NCBI RefSeq assembly: GCF_002723455.1 | Contig: NZ_PDUS01000001.1 | Coordinates: forward strand, 479,340-543,339 | Reading direction: 5' to 3' | DNA from: Pseudoalteromonas sp. 3D05 | GTDB lineage: Bacteria; Pseudomonadota; Gammaproteobacteria; Enterobacterales; Alteromonadaceae | DNA length: 64,000 nt | Shown: positions 1 to 7,693 of the stretch, one piece after another | Layout of the letters: the number at the start of each line of letters is the position of its first letter | Numbering within the stretch: position 1 is the first letter of the stretch | The notes under the pieces: generated by a model | The model's input: only the letters and a program-made list of their open reading frames with translations | The model's database searches: none | Told to the model about the DNA's origin: nothing | Translations under genes and position numbers: made by a program

Positions 1-2822
1 CCCGCACTGTCATAGGTATAACTTGGTGATTCACTAACGCTTGTTGAGCCGTCTCCAAATTCCCAGCTGTAGGTGTAGTCACCAAAACCACCTGTCGCTT
101 GAGCACTAAACGCTGCAACTAAGTTAGTAGCCGTGAAATCGACTGAGACAGATAAAGGCACAACTGCCGACACATTCTTTGTAGAACTTGTCGTTTGATT
201 TAAACTGTCTGTAACCGTTACTGTAATCGCATAACTGCCGCTAAAACGATAGTTGTGTGTAACAGTATCAGATAATGCGGTGTTACCATCGCCAAAATCC
301 CATTGATAGGTATAAGGTGCTAAACCACCCGACGCAGTGACAAAACCAGTTAAATTACTTTCATTTACTGAAGCCTCGAAATCGTTGAAACCTAAAGGCT
401 GTGTTAGCAGGATTTCTTGGCTCTCAACCGTTTTTTCACCTGATTCCGTGAGTCGGCTAAAGGTAACTAAATAACGTCCATATTCCGTGTAGATTGCGGT
501 AGGGTTTAACTCCTCACTTTTAACGCCATTACCAAATTGCCACTCAAAACTATCTGTTGGTGACAGCTGTAAGCCACTAACCTCGAATGTGACAGCCAAA
601 TCATTTGCCGTGTAGGTTATCCCCAGATTTTCTAAGTAGCTTAAATCAACTTCAATCGTTGAATTATCTACAGCCTGATCAGCAATAGAGAAGCCAAAGC
701 CAAATGGTGTCAATTTAACGCCAGACTGTGGCTGCACTGAAAAACTATAATCAGTAGCATCATTAAATTCACTGATAGCGGCAAGATTGTTATCACCTAA
801 GCCTTGGCGTTGCTCATATAGGCTAAACGCTGCATCCCTTAATTGAATTTCTGTATTAGCAGGGCTTTGCGTTGTACCTCTTGCGATCATATTTTGATCA
901 GCATCTACCACTAAAATAAAGCCTTCACCTGGGTGTTCTGAAGTATTGTTGTTTTCATAATCGGTGCTAGATAACCACAGTAACAAACCCGGTGAGTATT
1001 GCTCTTTTTGCAAGCCGCTATCTATCCCTTCGTAGTTTCTTAACTGTAAATAATAATGTTTGGCTGTATCGTAAATATAAGCACCGACACGTGAGAAGCC
1101 AGCTAACTCAAAGTTAGTCTTTAGTTCAGCATTATCTTCCCAAACCACTTCCCCCTGCTGTATTAATTTTAAGTCATCAAACACAATACCAAAATAATTA
1201 ACATAGCTATCAGTTACATATCGAAGCTCTAATGTTACCGTTTCGCCAGCGTAAGCAGACAAGTCAAATTGATGTATTAAATAATTGTTAGGAAGCTTTG
1301 CATCGCTATTTGATAAAGAATCACCCGTTATGTAGGGCCCTAAATTAAAATAATATGGGTTATTAGTCTTTGTGTATTGTGATGAAATCGCTTCGCCATT
1401 TACAATTACCTGAGCATAGTCATAATCATCTTCAATACCATAAAAAGTGGTTAATTCAAGTAACGTTTGTTCACTCGTAGCAGGGATAGCAATTGACTTC
1501 CTCATTGTATTAATTAAGTTATTTCCATTGCCTGAGTAGTATTGAAACTTACCCTCAACAGCTGAAAAAAATGATTTTAATTTCGCAGGGAGTTTAACTT
1601 TAATTTGATTCAAGTCGTCTGTGGTCGCACTTGTGTGATGTAACACCTGATTTGTTTGTGCATTCACTTCGCTTAGATCAAACGTAAGTTGATTTAACCA
1701 ATTACCACCGTAACGGTTTTGCAGATACTCCAATGCATAGGGACTAAACATTACGGGCTCAGACCCCCTAGGGTTTCCCGCCCAACTGCCCCCAGACATG
1801 ACTGACCACGATGCAACCGGTTCTCCAATATCTGAATTATTTAAGTCATACTCATCTGGTAAACCTAAATCATGACCAAACTCATGCACAACAACACCAA
1901 TACCAGCGTCGAGTGGATTAATTGTATACCCAAACAGATCGATAGGACTGTTTGGCAAGTTACTCGGCTGAAACTGATCATTATAAACATAGAAACGATG
2001 TGACCATATCGCATCTGACCCTAACACTCCGCCTCCAGCTTCTTCACCTACGCTTGCATGAAAAATCATTACGTGGTCAATGATACCATTGGGTTCATTT
2101 GTAATGCCGTCACCATCTATATCATCTAAATCTGTTAAATCGTATTGCGATAAATCAATATTAAACTTATCAACTGCTTTTTCGACGGCTTCTTTAACTA
2201 AACTTGGTGCATCGATGTCTTTATCATCCCCGACCCTTTCGCCGTAAGCTTTGGCATTTTTGTCCGCACGTACCCAACCAAATACTTCACCAGTGAATGA
2301 AAGCGTATTACCTGAGGCTTGTTGATAATACTGATAAGCGCTATTGAGAGTTTGACCATCCGGTCCATCATAACCTTGCGTTGAAAATAACATGTGTTGG
2401 TAATGCTGTTTATCATACAAAGGGTAAAACATCGCTGTATCTGATTCCTCTAAGCCATTTTCGTCGTAGGGTAAATCAGGGAAATCGACCAAAATAACCA
2501 ATACCTTTACAGTAGTTGAGATGTCATTTGGTGTTAGTGAAGAAGCAAATGATTTATTAAGATGCTGTGTTTTTTTTAGCGAGGGAGGAATGTTCTTTTG
2601 CAGCCTACTTGGATAATATTGCGTTGGGGTGCCTATAAAGCTTGCAATTGCAGCTTCCTTATTATGCAACTCATTCAGCTCACCTCGCTTGTTTAACCAA
2701 TAAAGAATTCGTTCTTTATTAACTACCCCTATATCGGTTGGGCTAGAATGTTGTGGTTTAGCACTTACATGCCCTACAAACAATGAGATAACGGCAATTA
2801 CTATCACATATAAACGTTTCAT
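1..2822 (-). CDS. Secreted M6-family zinc metalloprotease with PKD domains (3' end outside window)
   Basis: I read this frame by translating the minus strand; it stays open from an ATG at 2822 to the window edge (940 codons plus two bases). The first 20 or so residues form a signal peptide (MKRLYVIVIAVISLFVG). The zinc-binding motif HEFGHDLGLPDEYD begins at residue 313 (His313, Glu314, His317), which is the hallmark of M6 peptidases such as immune inhibitor A and the Vibrio PrtV type. Near the N-terminal end of the visible C-terminal part there are at least three PKD-like repeats, with WQFGNG, WDFGDG and WEFGDG motifs; the third is cut by the edge. Such enzymes are exported and degrade extracellular protein, and PKD domains usually help bind polymers. 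AGGAA lies just upstream of the ATG. The substrate is unknown. The gene is divergent from the ilv leader. Confidence 0.9.
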   Translation of the reverse strand, partial: MKRLYVIVIAVISLFVGHVSAKPQHSSPTDIGVVNKERILYWLNKRGELNELHNKEAAIASFIGTPTQYYPSRLQKNIPPSLKKTQHLNKSFASSLTPNDISTTVKVLVILVDFPDLPYDENGLEESDTAMFYPLYDKQHYQHMLFSTQGYDGPDGQTLNSAYQYYQQASGNTLSFTGEVFGWVRADKNAKAYGERVGDDKDIDAPSLVKEAVEKAVDKFNIDLSQYDLTDLDDIDGDGITNEPNGIIDHVMIFHASVGEEAGGGVLGSDAIWSHRFYVYNDQFQPSNLPNSPIDLFGYTINPLDAGIGVVVHEFGHDLGLPDEYDLNNSDIGEPVASWSVMSGGSWAGNPRGSEPVMFSPYALEYLQNRYGGNWLNQLTFDLSEVNAQTNQVLHHTSATTDDLNQIKVKLPAKLKSFFSAVEGKFQYYSGNGNNLINTMRKSIAIPATSEQTLLELTTFYGIEDDYDYAQVIVNGEAISSQYTKTNNPYYFNLGPYITGDSLSNSDAKLPNNYLIHQFDLSAYAGETVTLELRYVTDSYVNYFGIVFDDLKLIQQGEVVWEDNAELKTNFELAGFSRVGAYIYDTAKHYYLQLRNYEGIDSGLQKEQYSPGLLLWLSSTDYENNNTSEHPGEGFILVVDADQNMIARGTTQSPANTEIQLRDAAFSLYEQRQGLGDNNLAAISEFNDATDYSFSVQPQSGVKLTPFGFGFSIADQAVDNSTIEVDLSYLENLGITYTANDLAVTFEVSGLQLSPTDSFEWQFGNGVKSEELNPTAIYTEYGRYLVTFSRLTESGEKTVESQEILLTQPLGFNDFEASVNESNLTGFVTASGGLAPYTYQWDFGDGNTALSDTVTHNYRFSGSYAITVTVTDSLNQTTSSTKNVSAVVPLSVSVDFTATNLVAAFSAQATGGFGDYTYSWEFGDGSTSVSESPSYTYDSA

Positions 2823-3013
2823 AAAAATTCCTACTGCAGATTATGATGTAATAATAGCAAAGTAAAACCATGTTCACATTAATGAAACGTTGGCAAAGAT
2901 ATAGAAATGCATAAAGACTGCATATAAAAATACTATTCCTTACTTTTAATTTAAAAAACAACCATAAAAAGCTCAATAAAGAAATTTCAATGCAAATTAA
3001 ACACGTTCTTAGG

Positions 3014-3042
3014 TTGACATTGAACTACAAAAGCCTTAAAAA
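3014..3042 (+). promoter_or_regulatory. Candidate sigma-70 promoter of the ilv leader
   Basis: A perfect -35 hexamer TTGACA (3014-3019) is followed after 17 bases by TAAAAA (3037-3042), a weak -10 matching four of six consensus positions. It would start transcription near 3049, about 70 bases before the leader peptide, which is a sensible distance for an attenuator leader. The rest of 2823-3121 is AT-rich with no other gene that I can see. Confidence 0.45.
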
Positions 3043-3121
3043 TAACCTATTAGAACAAAAAATCATATATACGTTATTCGTATAGGTTTATTACCCAATT
3101 ATTTTATAAAAAGAAATTAAA

Positions 3122-3193
3122 ATGAAACATCAAATTCGCTTTGGAAATGTACTCGTACTGGTCTTAGTCTTAAGTCCAGCGGGGATGTATTGA
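3122..3193 (+). CDS. ilv operon leader peptide (23 aa, Val/Leu run)
   Basis: This short frame starts at ATG 3122 and stops at TGA 3191-3193. Codons 10 to 17 read VLVLVLVL (GTA CTC GTA CTG GTC TTA GTC TTA), followed by SPAGMY. Alternating regulatory codons directly before a GC-rich terminator are the classic sign of translational attenuation of branched-chain amino acid genes. Isoleucine occurs once only, so valine and leucine supply would be what is sensed. The ribosome site is weak (AAGAAAT). The peptide itself is not expected to have a function. It is too short for routine gene calling and is recognised by its composition and its position ahead of ilvI. Confidence 0.85.
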   Translation: MKHQIRFGNVLVLVLVLSPAGMY

Positions 3194-3224
3194 AAAGTGA
3201 AAACGCTTTTTAAAAACCCCCGCT
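3178..3224 (+). promoter_or_regulatory. Antiterminator pairing of the ilv attenuator
   Basis: AGCGGGG (3178-3184, inside leader codons 19-21) is exactly complementary to CCCCGCT (3218-3224), which includes the left arm of the terminator. A ribosome stalled early in the Val/Leu run would leave 3178-3184 free to pair and block the terminator. A ribosome reaching the stop codon would cover it and let the terminator form. A smaller hairpin, AAAAGTG/CGCTTTT (3193-3199 with 3204-3210), lies between. The pairing is read from sequence; the mechanism is inferred from known attenuators. Confidence 0.65.
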
Positions 3225-3242
3225 AATAACGGGGGTTTTTTT
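3212..3242 (+). terminator. ilv attenuator terminator
   Basis: An 11-bp stem, AAAAACCCCCG (3212-3222) with CGGGGGTTTTT (3230-3240), closes a 7-base loop and runs into a tract of seven T residues. It sits 18 bases after the leader stop codon and over 100 bases before ilvI, so it ends transcription before the structural genes. Confidence 0.9.
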
Positions 3243-3285
3243 ATGCATTGAAATACGACTTGGTAAATAAAAGACCAAAAAAATA

Positions 3286-3338
3286 CTAGGGTCTGTTGAC
3301 CTTTCAAGGTTAAATTTGCAAAGGTCAACAGACCCTAG
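3286..3338. repeat. 53-bp perfect palindrome, short form of a MITE-like element
   Basis: Two perfect 19-bp arms (CTAGGGTCTGTTGACCTTT, 3286-3304, and its complement at 3320-3338) flank a 15-base loop. Bases 3289-3318 match the left end of the 309-bp repeat at 26711 in 28 of 30 positions, and the right end matches that element in 18 of 19. It therefore looks like an internally deleted copy of the same element. It lies between the attenuator and the ribosome site of ilvI, so the mRNA must carry a long hairpin just upstream of the start. Confidence 0.8.
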
Positions 3339-3356
3339 GTACATAGAGGAATGAGG

Positions 3357-5081
3357 ATGAGTACACAGCAATATAATGGTTCTGAGCTAGTTGTTCGGGC
3401 ATTAAAAGAGTTAAAGGTTAAATATATTTTTGGCTACCCAGGCGGATCCGTTTTAGATTTATATGATGCGCTATTTCAACAAGATGATGTTGAACATATT
3501 TTAGTGCGTCATGAACAGGCAGCAACACACATGGCTGACGGATATGCCCGTGCAACAGGAGAAGTAGGTGTCGTACTGGCAACCTCCGGACCTGGCGCTA
3601 CAAACTGTATTACCGGCATAGCAACAGCTTACATGGACTCAATCCCTATGGTGGTTTTGTCAGGTCAAGTACCTACCAGTTTAATCGGTGATGATGCATT
3701 CCAAGAAACCGATATTGTCGGTTGTTCACGCCCTATCGTAAAACACAGTTTTAACTGTCGAAGTGCAGAGGAAATACCAGCTATATTGGCAAAAGCATTT
3801 TATATTGCCAGCACTGGACGACCAGGCCCCGTGGTTGTTGAACTGCCAAAAGATATGCTTAACCCTTCTGTTAAATATGATTTTAAGTTCCCTGAATCAA
3901 CAGAGTTACGCACATATAACCCGAACACAAAAGGTCACTCTAAACAAATACGCAAAGCCGTAAATGCGATTCTTGAGGCTAAGAAGTTAGTTATTTATTC
4001 AGGTGGCGGTATTGTTATTTCTAATACATCTGAGCAACTAACACACCTGGTAGAGTCACTAAATGCACCGATAACAAACACTTTAATGGGCTTAGGTGGT
4101 ATCTCAGGCGTTCACCCTAACTTTATTGGTATGCTAGGCATGCATGGCAGTTTGGAAGCAAATAAAGCGATGGCTAATGCTGATGTTATTTTGGCATTAG
4201 GCGCACGTTTTGATGACCGAGTAACAAATAATGTTAAGAAGTTTTGTCCCAATGCAACAATTGTCCATGTTGATGTTGATCCCACTTCTATCTCTAAAAC
4301 AATAAAAGCACATATCCCTGTTGTAGGATGTTTAGCCACAGTCCTTGAACAACTGCAAACGGCAATTGATAAGAGCTCAATCAATATTGACCGTAGCGCG
4401 CAAGAAGATTGGTGGCGACAAATTATAAGTTGGCGAGAGCAAAAATGCTTAAGCTACAGTACTGAAGGTGAAAAAATAAAACCTCAAGCGGTAATTGAAG
4501 CAATATATAAAGCGACTAACGGCGATGCATATATCAGTTCAGATGTGGGTCAGCACCAAATGTTTGCTGCTCAATACTACCCTTTTAAAAATCCGCGCCA
4601 ATGGATTAACTCTGGCGGCCTAGGCACCATGGGGTTTGGTCTTCCTGCTGCTATGGGGGTCAAGTTAGCATTCCCTGACAAAGAGTCTATTTGTGTCACC
4701 GGTGATGGCTCGATTCAGATGAATATTCAAGAGCTCTCAACCTGCTTACAATACAATCTTGCTGTTAAAGTTGTTTCATTAAATAACCGTTCTTTAGGCA
4801 TGGTAAGACAATGGCAAGATATGATGTACAGCGGCCGACATTCATCCTCATATATGGATTCACTCCCTGATTTTGTTAAATTAGCTGAAAGTTATGGCCA
4901 TGTGGGTATTCGCGTAGACACTTTGGATCAATTACAGCCGGCTATTGAAAAAGCAATGTCTATTAATGACAGGCTAGTATTCCTTGATATCTGTGTTGAT
5001 GAAAAAGAGCATGTATACCCAATGCAAATAAAGCTTGGTGCAGTAGATGAAATGTGGTTGCGTAAAGGAGTAAAAGCATAA
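3357..5081 (+). CDS. ilvI: Acetolactate synthase large subunit
   Basis: The enzyme condenses pyruvate with pyruvate or 2-oxobutyrate, the first common step of valine, leucine and isoleucine synthesis, using thiamine diphosphate, FAD and Mg2+. Counted from the chosen start, it is 574 residues long, the same as E. coli IlvI. The thiamine-activating glutamate lies in [12 protein letters not shown] (Glu53), and the cofactor motif [14 protein letters not shown] lies near residue 448. An in-frame ATG at 3351 directly abuts AGAGGA (3345-3350), whereas ATG 3357 is six bases from it, so 3357 is preferred. The stop overlaps the ilvH start (TAATG). Regulation is by the leader and terminator upstream. 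The 53-bp palindrome ends six bases before the ribosome site. Identification is firm. Confidence 0.97.
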   Translation: MSTQQYNGSELVVRALKELKVKYIFGYPGGSVLDLYDALFQQDDVEHILVRHEQAATHMADGYARATGEVGVVLATSGPGATNCITGIATAYMDSIPMVVLSGQVPTSLIGDDAFQETDIVGCSRPIVKHSFNCRSAEEIPAILAKAFYIASTGRPGPVVVELPKDMLNPSVKYDFKFPESTELRTYNPNTKGHSKQIRKAVNAILEAKKLVIYSGGGIVISNTSEQLTHLVESLNAPITNTLMGLGGISGVHPNFIGMLGMHGSLEANKAMANADVILALGARFDDRVTNNVKKFCPNATIVHVDVDPTSISKTIKAHIPVVGCLATVLEQLQTAIDKSSINIDRSAQEDWWRQIISWREQKCLSYSTEGEKIKPQAVIEAIYKATNGDAYISSDVGQHQMFAAQYYPFKNPRQWINSGGLGTMGFGLPAAMGVKLAFPDKESICVTGDGSIQMNIQELSTCLQYNLAVKVVSLNNRSLGMVRQWQDMMYSGRHSSSYMDSLPDFVKLAESYGHVGIRVDTLDQLQPAIEKAMSINDRLVFLDICVDEKEHVYPMQIKLGAVDEMWLRKGVKA

Positions 5082-5578
5082 TGCGTCGTATCTTATCAAT
5101 TTTATTAGAAAATGAGCCTGGGTCACTATCACGTATAGTAGGCTTATTCTCGCAACGTGCTTATAACATAGATAGTTTGACAGTAGGCACAACCGATGAT
5201 CACTCACTGTCACGCATTACAATTACAACACTTGGTGATGACAGAATAGTCGAACAAATTACAAAACAAGTTAATAAACTAGTTGATGTTCTAAAAATCA
5301 TTGATCTTACAGAAATGGCGCATATTGAGCGTGAATTGTTGTTAGTTAAAGTTTTTGCTCAAGATGAAACTAAACGTGCTGCTGTAACTCGTGTCGTGGA
5401 TGTATTTCAAGGTGCTATTTTAGACATGGGTAGAAACAGCTATACTTTGCAACTGGTAAGTAGCACAGACAAAATAGAGTCTTTTCTAGATACATTACGA
5501 CATGAAACTGATGTAATAGAAGTTGTTCGTTCTGGAGCCGTTGGTATTGGCAGGGGAGACAAAGCGCTTAAAGCTTAA
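5081..5578 (+). CDS. ilvH: Acetolactate synthase regulatory small subunit
   Basis: The 165-residue protein begins with [19 protein letters not shown], the ACT domain of IlvH/IlvN subunits that bind valine and give feedback inhibition of the large subunit. The N-terminal ACT domain spans about residues 3-75 and a second C-terminal ACT-like domain follows. E. coli IlvH has 163 residues. The one-base overlap with ilvI suggests translational coupling and equal amounts. A strong terminator follows 8 bases after the stop, so ilvIH is a two-gene operon. Confidence 0.97.
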   Translation: MRRILSILLENEPGSLSRIVGLFSQRAYNIDSLTVGTTDDHSLSRITITTLGDDRIVEQITKQVNKLVDVLKIIDLTEMAHIERELLLVKVFAQDETKRAAVTRVVDVFQGAILDMGRNSYTLQLVSSTDKIESFLDTLRHETDVIEVVRSGAVGIGRGDKALKA

Positions 5579-5586
5579 CAGACACT

Positions 5587-5612
5587 AAAAAAGGGCTTAA
5601 CAGCCCTTTTTT
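5587..5612. terminator. Bidirectional terminator between ilvH and hupB
   Basis: AAAAAAGGGCT (5587-5597) pairs with AGCCCTTTTTT (5602-5612) across the loop TAAC. A-tract and T-tract on both sides allow it to serve ilvIH on the plus strand and hupB on the minus strand, which converge here. Confidence 0.9.
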
Positions 5613-5631
5613 ATTTGTTCAGATAACTCTA

Positions 5632-5907
5632 TTAAGGGTTAACTTGGTCTTTAAGACCTTTGCCTGCTTTGAAGCTTGGGATAGTGGCAGCTGAAATTTG
5701 AATCTCCGCACCTGTTTGTGGGTTACGGCCTGTACGTGCAGCACGCTCTTTTACAGAGAAAGTACCAAAACCAACTAGTGCGACTGAATTACCTTCTTTT
5801 AATGAAGTTGTCACTGCACCAGTGAATGCATCAAGTGCACGTGTAGCTGCTGCTTTAGAGATTTCTGCATCAGTAGCGATTTTTTCAACTAATTGAGCTT
5901 TATTCAT
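5632..5907 (-). CDS. hupB: DNA-binding protein HU-beta
   Basis: The 91-residue protein is a HU/IHF-family nucleoid protein that bends DNA as a dimer without sequence specificity. It has the family signature [21 protein letters not shown] with the DNA-intercalating Arg-Asn-Pro tip. The residues [13 protein letters not shown] and VALVGFGTF match HU-beta better than HU-alpha. In E. coli hupB follows lon; here it stands alone, converging on ilvH. Upstream 200 bases are AT-rich, with the next gene transcribed in the same direction, so it probably has its own promoter there. Confidence 0.95.
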   Translation of the reverse strand: MNKAQLVEKIATDAEISKAAATRALDAFTGAVTTSLKEGNSVALVGFGTFSVKERAARTGRNPQTGAEIQISAATIPSFKAGKGLKDQVNP

Positions 5908-6110
5908 TTGTTAAATTCCTATTCGTTATTATTTTGCCTTCGCAAAACCTATCTTTATGCATTTTTAAACTGATGGCAACAGCAAATTGCCATTTTTGCG
6001 TAAATTATTAAAAAATGTGCAAAATTTATAACTATTGTCGTCAAAAAGCGACAATAAACAACAATTCAAAGCAAAATAATGCCTAAATATAACCATATTT
6101 AAATTTAAAA

Positions 6111-6644
6111 TTATTCAACTTTTTCTATAACAAGGGTTACTTCACCAACCTCAATGCCAAACTTATCAATTGAAGTACGATTTATCAACCGAGAATCAGT
6201 TACCTGATACATCCAATCATCAAAATTAACCTCAATCTGGCTACCATCGACTAAAAGCTCTAACGAATAAGTCCAATGAAATACACTGCCACTACTCGCG
6301 CCTTTAGCAATACCCAATACATCACTGGCTGTTCCAGTTAAAGTATTGTCGTCATTTAGTGTAATAGTCCACACACGTCGCTGAGTTTCACCATCATCGT
6401 AAATAAAGTCTTCCTCGATGACACCAACATTGCCCTCCCAGCTAGCCTCCATATCAACAACAAGTTTGCGGGTTAACTCTCCTTTGAAGTCTTGTACTAC
6501 ACCGTACGCTTTAAGTTTGCCATTAAAAAACTGTTTAAAAATAAACTCTGGCGAACTACCTTTGTAATGCTCAACATCAGGAGCGGCACAACTGGCTAAA
6601 AACAAACACAAAATAAGTAAGATTGCAGTATTCAGTAGTTTCAT
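6111..6644 (-). CDS. DUF3833 family lipoprotein
   Basis: The 177-residue protein starts with a lipoprotein signal ending in the lipobox LASC (Cys19), so it should be lipid-anchored in the envelope. The rest (CAAPDVEHYKGSSPEF onward) matches the DUF3833 family, small single-domain proteins that are repeatedly found near cyclopropane fatty acid synthase genes. No catalytic motif is evident. It is the last gene of the operon that starts at 15732, and its start overlaps the stop of the chalcone isomerase-like gene by four bases (ATGA). Family known, function not. Confidence 0.8.
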   Translation of the reverse strand: MKLLNTAILLILCLFLASCAAPDVEHYKGSSPEFIFKQFFNGKLKAYGVVQDFKGELTRKLVVDMEASWEGNVGVIEEDFIYDDGETQRRVWTITLNDDNTLTGTASDVLGIAKGASSGSVFHWTYSLELLVDGSQIEVNFDDWMYQVTDSRLINRTSIDKFGIEVGEVTLVIEKVE

Positions 6645-7138
6645 TTGGACTTCCCTATTAATTGGTTGCGCATAGCAGGCTCTGATGTATTAGGTGATAA
6701 CCAAATAGCCATAAAGTCATCTGCAAAAGTAGCATCTTCAATTCCACCTAGCTTCTTATCGTTGTGATAAAACGTGCCATTTCCTACATCGTCTGTTCTA
6801 AAAGTAAGTGTTTCGCCCTCTTTAATATCAGGCCATAACACTAGTAAAGCATCATCGTATTTATTTATTAAACTTTTTTTGCCTAGGTGTTCCCATTGCT
6901 CATTGGTTGCTTTAACAATATCATTCGCAGCAAAATCGCGTAAATAAGTCAAAGATAGTTGCGAGGGGTGTTGCCCAAACTCATAACTCCCTGTGGGTGA
7001 TAACAGTTTAGCGTCATAAACATCCCAAAAGTAATACTCAAAACGGCCTTCTCCTACTAACTTAAAGTCAGTACTAGCAGCAGAGTTTGCAAATGCTCCA
7101 AGTGAGAATAAAGACAAAAAAATAAGTAAAACGCGCAT
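6641..7138 (-). CDS. Chalcone isomerase-like exported protein
   Basis: This 165-residue protein has a cleavable signal (MRVLLIFLSLFSLGAFA-NS) and then FKLVGEGRFEYYFWDVYDAKLLSP. That pattern fits the bacterial chalcone-isomerase-like family (Chalcone_3), whose fold is related to fatty acid binding proteins rather than to flavonoid enzymes. It is probably periplasmic and may bind a lipid, but this is inferred. It follows the DUF2878 gene by 9 bases and overlaps DUF3833 by four, inside the sigma/ChrR operon. Confidence 0.75.
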   Translation of the reverse strand: MRVLLIFLSLFSLGAFANSAASTDFKLVGEGRFEYYFWDVYDAKLLSPTGSYEFGQHPSQLSLTYLRDFAANDIVKATNEQWEHLGKKSLINKYDDALLVLWPDIKEGETLTFRTDDVGNGTFYHNDKKLGGIEDATFADDFMAIWLSPNTSEPAMRNQLIGKSK

Positions 7139-7147
7139 AACAAATCC

Positions 7148-7693
7148 TTATTTGACAATGGATGAATATTTCTCAGCGTCAGGGGGAATAGCCGTGCTAT
7201 TTATCTTTGATTTTATGAGCTTGTTTGTTACTAAAATACAATTGAACATTACACCCCATGACAGGCCATACGCCAACCAGAAAAACCAAATTGGCTGTGC
7301 AACTGTAATCACATCAAATCTAGCGCCTGCCCAATAACTTGCTGGTGCAAACAAGGCACATACAAAAAGACTTACATACCAAGGTAGCCGTGTTAGAAAT
7401 TGCATCGATGTATTAATCGTTAAAATAAGAGCACTCCACAGCAACACAAACCAAAGCGGAAATGGATAGGTTTTAAAACCTAGCAACTCAAATTTAACCA
7501 TTACAAACTCAAAAACCAAGGCAATACAAAGCCCGATAACCAGTAAAAACATATCCTGCTTCTTCTGTTGGGAAAGAAAAAGCATCAAAATAACTATTCC
7601 GAAAGTTGGTAATAATGCTTTGTTTTCGAGGAGTAAGGCCAAAAACCAGACCCCTTGAAATAAAACAAAATTAATAATCGAGCGCAATGCCAT
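7148..7693 (-). CDS. DUF2878 inner-membrane protein
   Basis: The protein is almost wholly hydrophobic, with about five to six predicted membrane segments, and resembles the DUF2878 family. The open frame extends to a TTG at 7729, deep inside the CFA synthase-like gene. I prefer ATG 7693 (MALRSIINF), which leaves a 23-base overlap with that gene and gives 181 residues. AGGTG lies immediately before this ATG, so the ribosome site is not ideal and the start is uncertain. The gene travels with CFA and DUF3833 genes, which suggests a role in membrane lipid change; the activity is unknown. Confidence 0.75.
   Translation of the reverse strand: MALRSIINFVLFQGVWFLALLLENKALLPTFGIVILMLFLSQQKKQDMFLLVIGLCIALVFEFVMVKFELLGFKTYPFPLWFVLLWSALILTINTSMQFLTRLPWYVSLFVCALFAPASYWAGARFDVITVAQPIWFFWLAYGLSWGVMFNCILVTNKLIKSKINSTAIPPDAEKYSSIVK

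Noticed and set aside
2198..2416. 72-aa minus-strand frame
   Set aside because: It lies in another frame within the M6 metalloprotease gene, whose own frame carries the zinc motif and PKD repeats.
4112..4384. 90-aa minus-strand frame inside ilvI
   Set aside because: It is antisense to a conserved enzyme and has no family features.
6084..6101. TAAATAT/ATATTTA hairpin as terminator of the sigma operon
   Set aside because: It is A/T only, with no T-run after it; termination would be very weak.
7152..7337. Plus-strand 61-aa frame
   Set aside because: It is antisense to the DUF2878 gene and has no supporting ribosome site.
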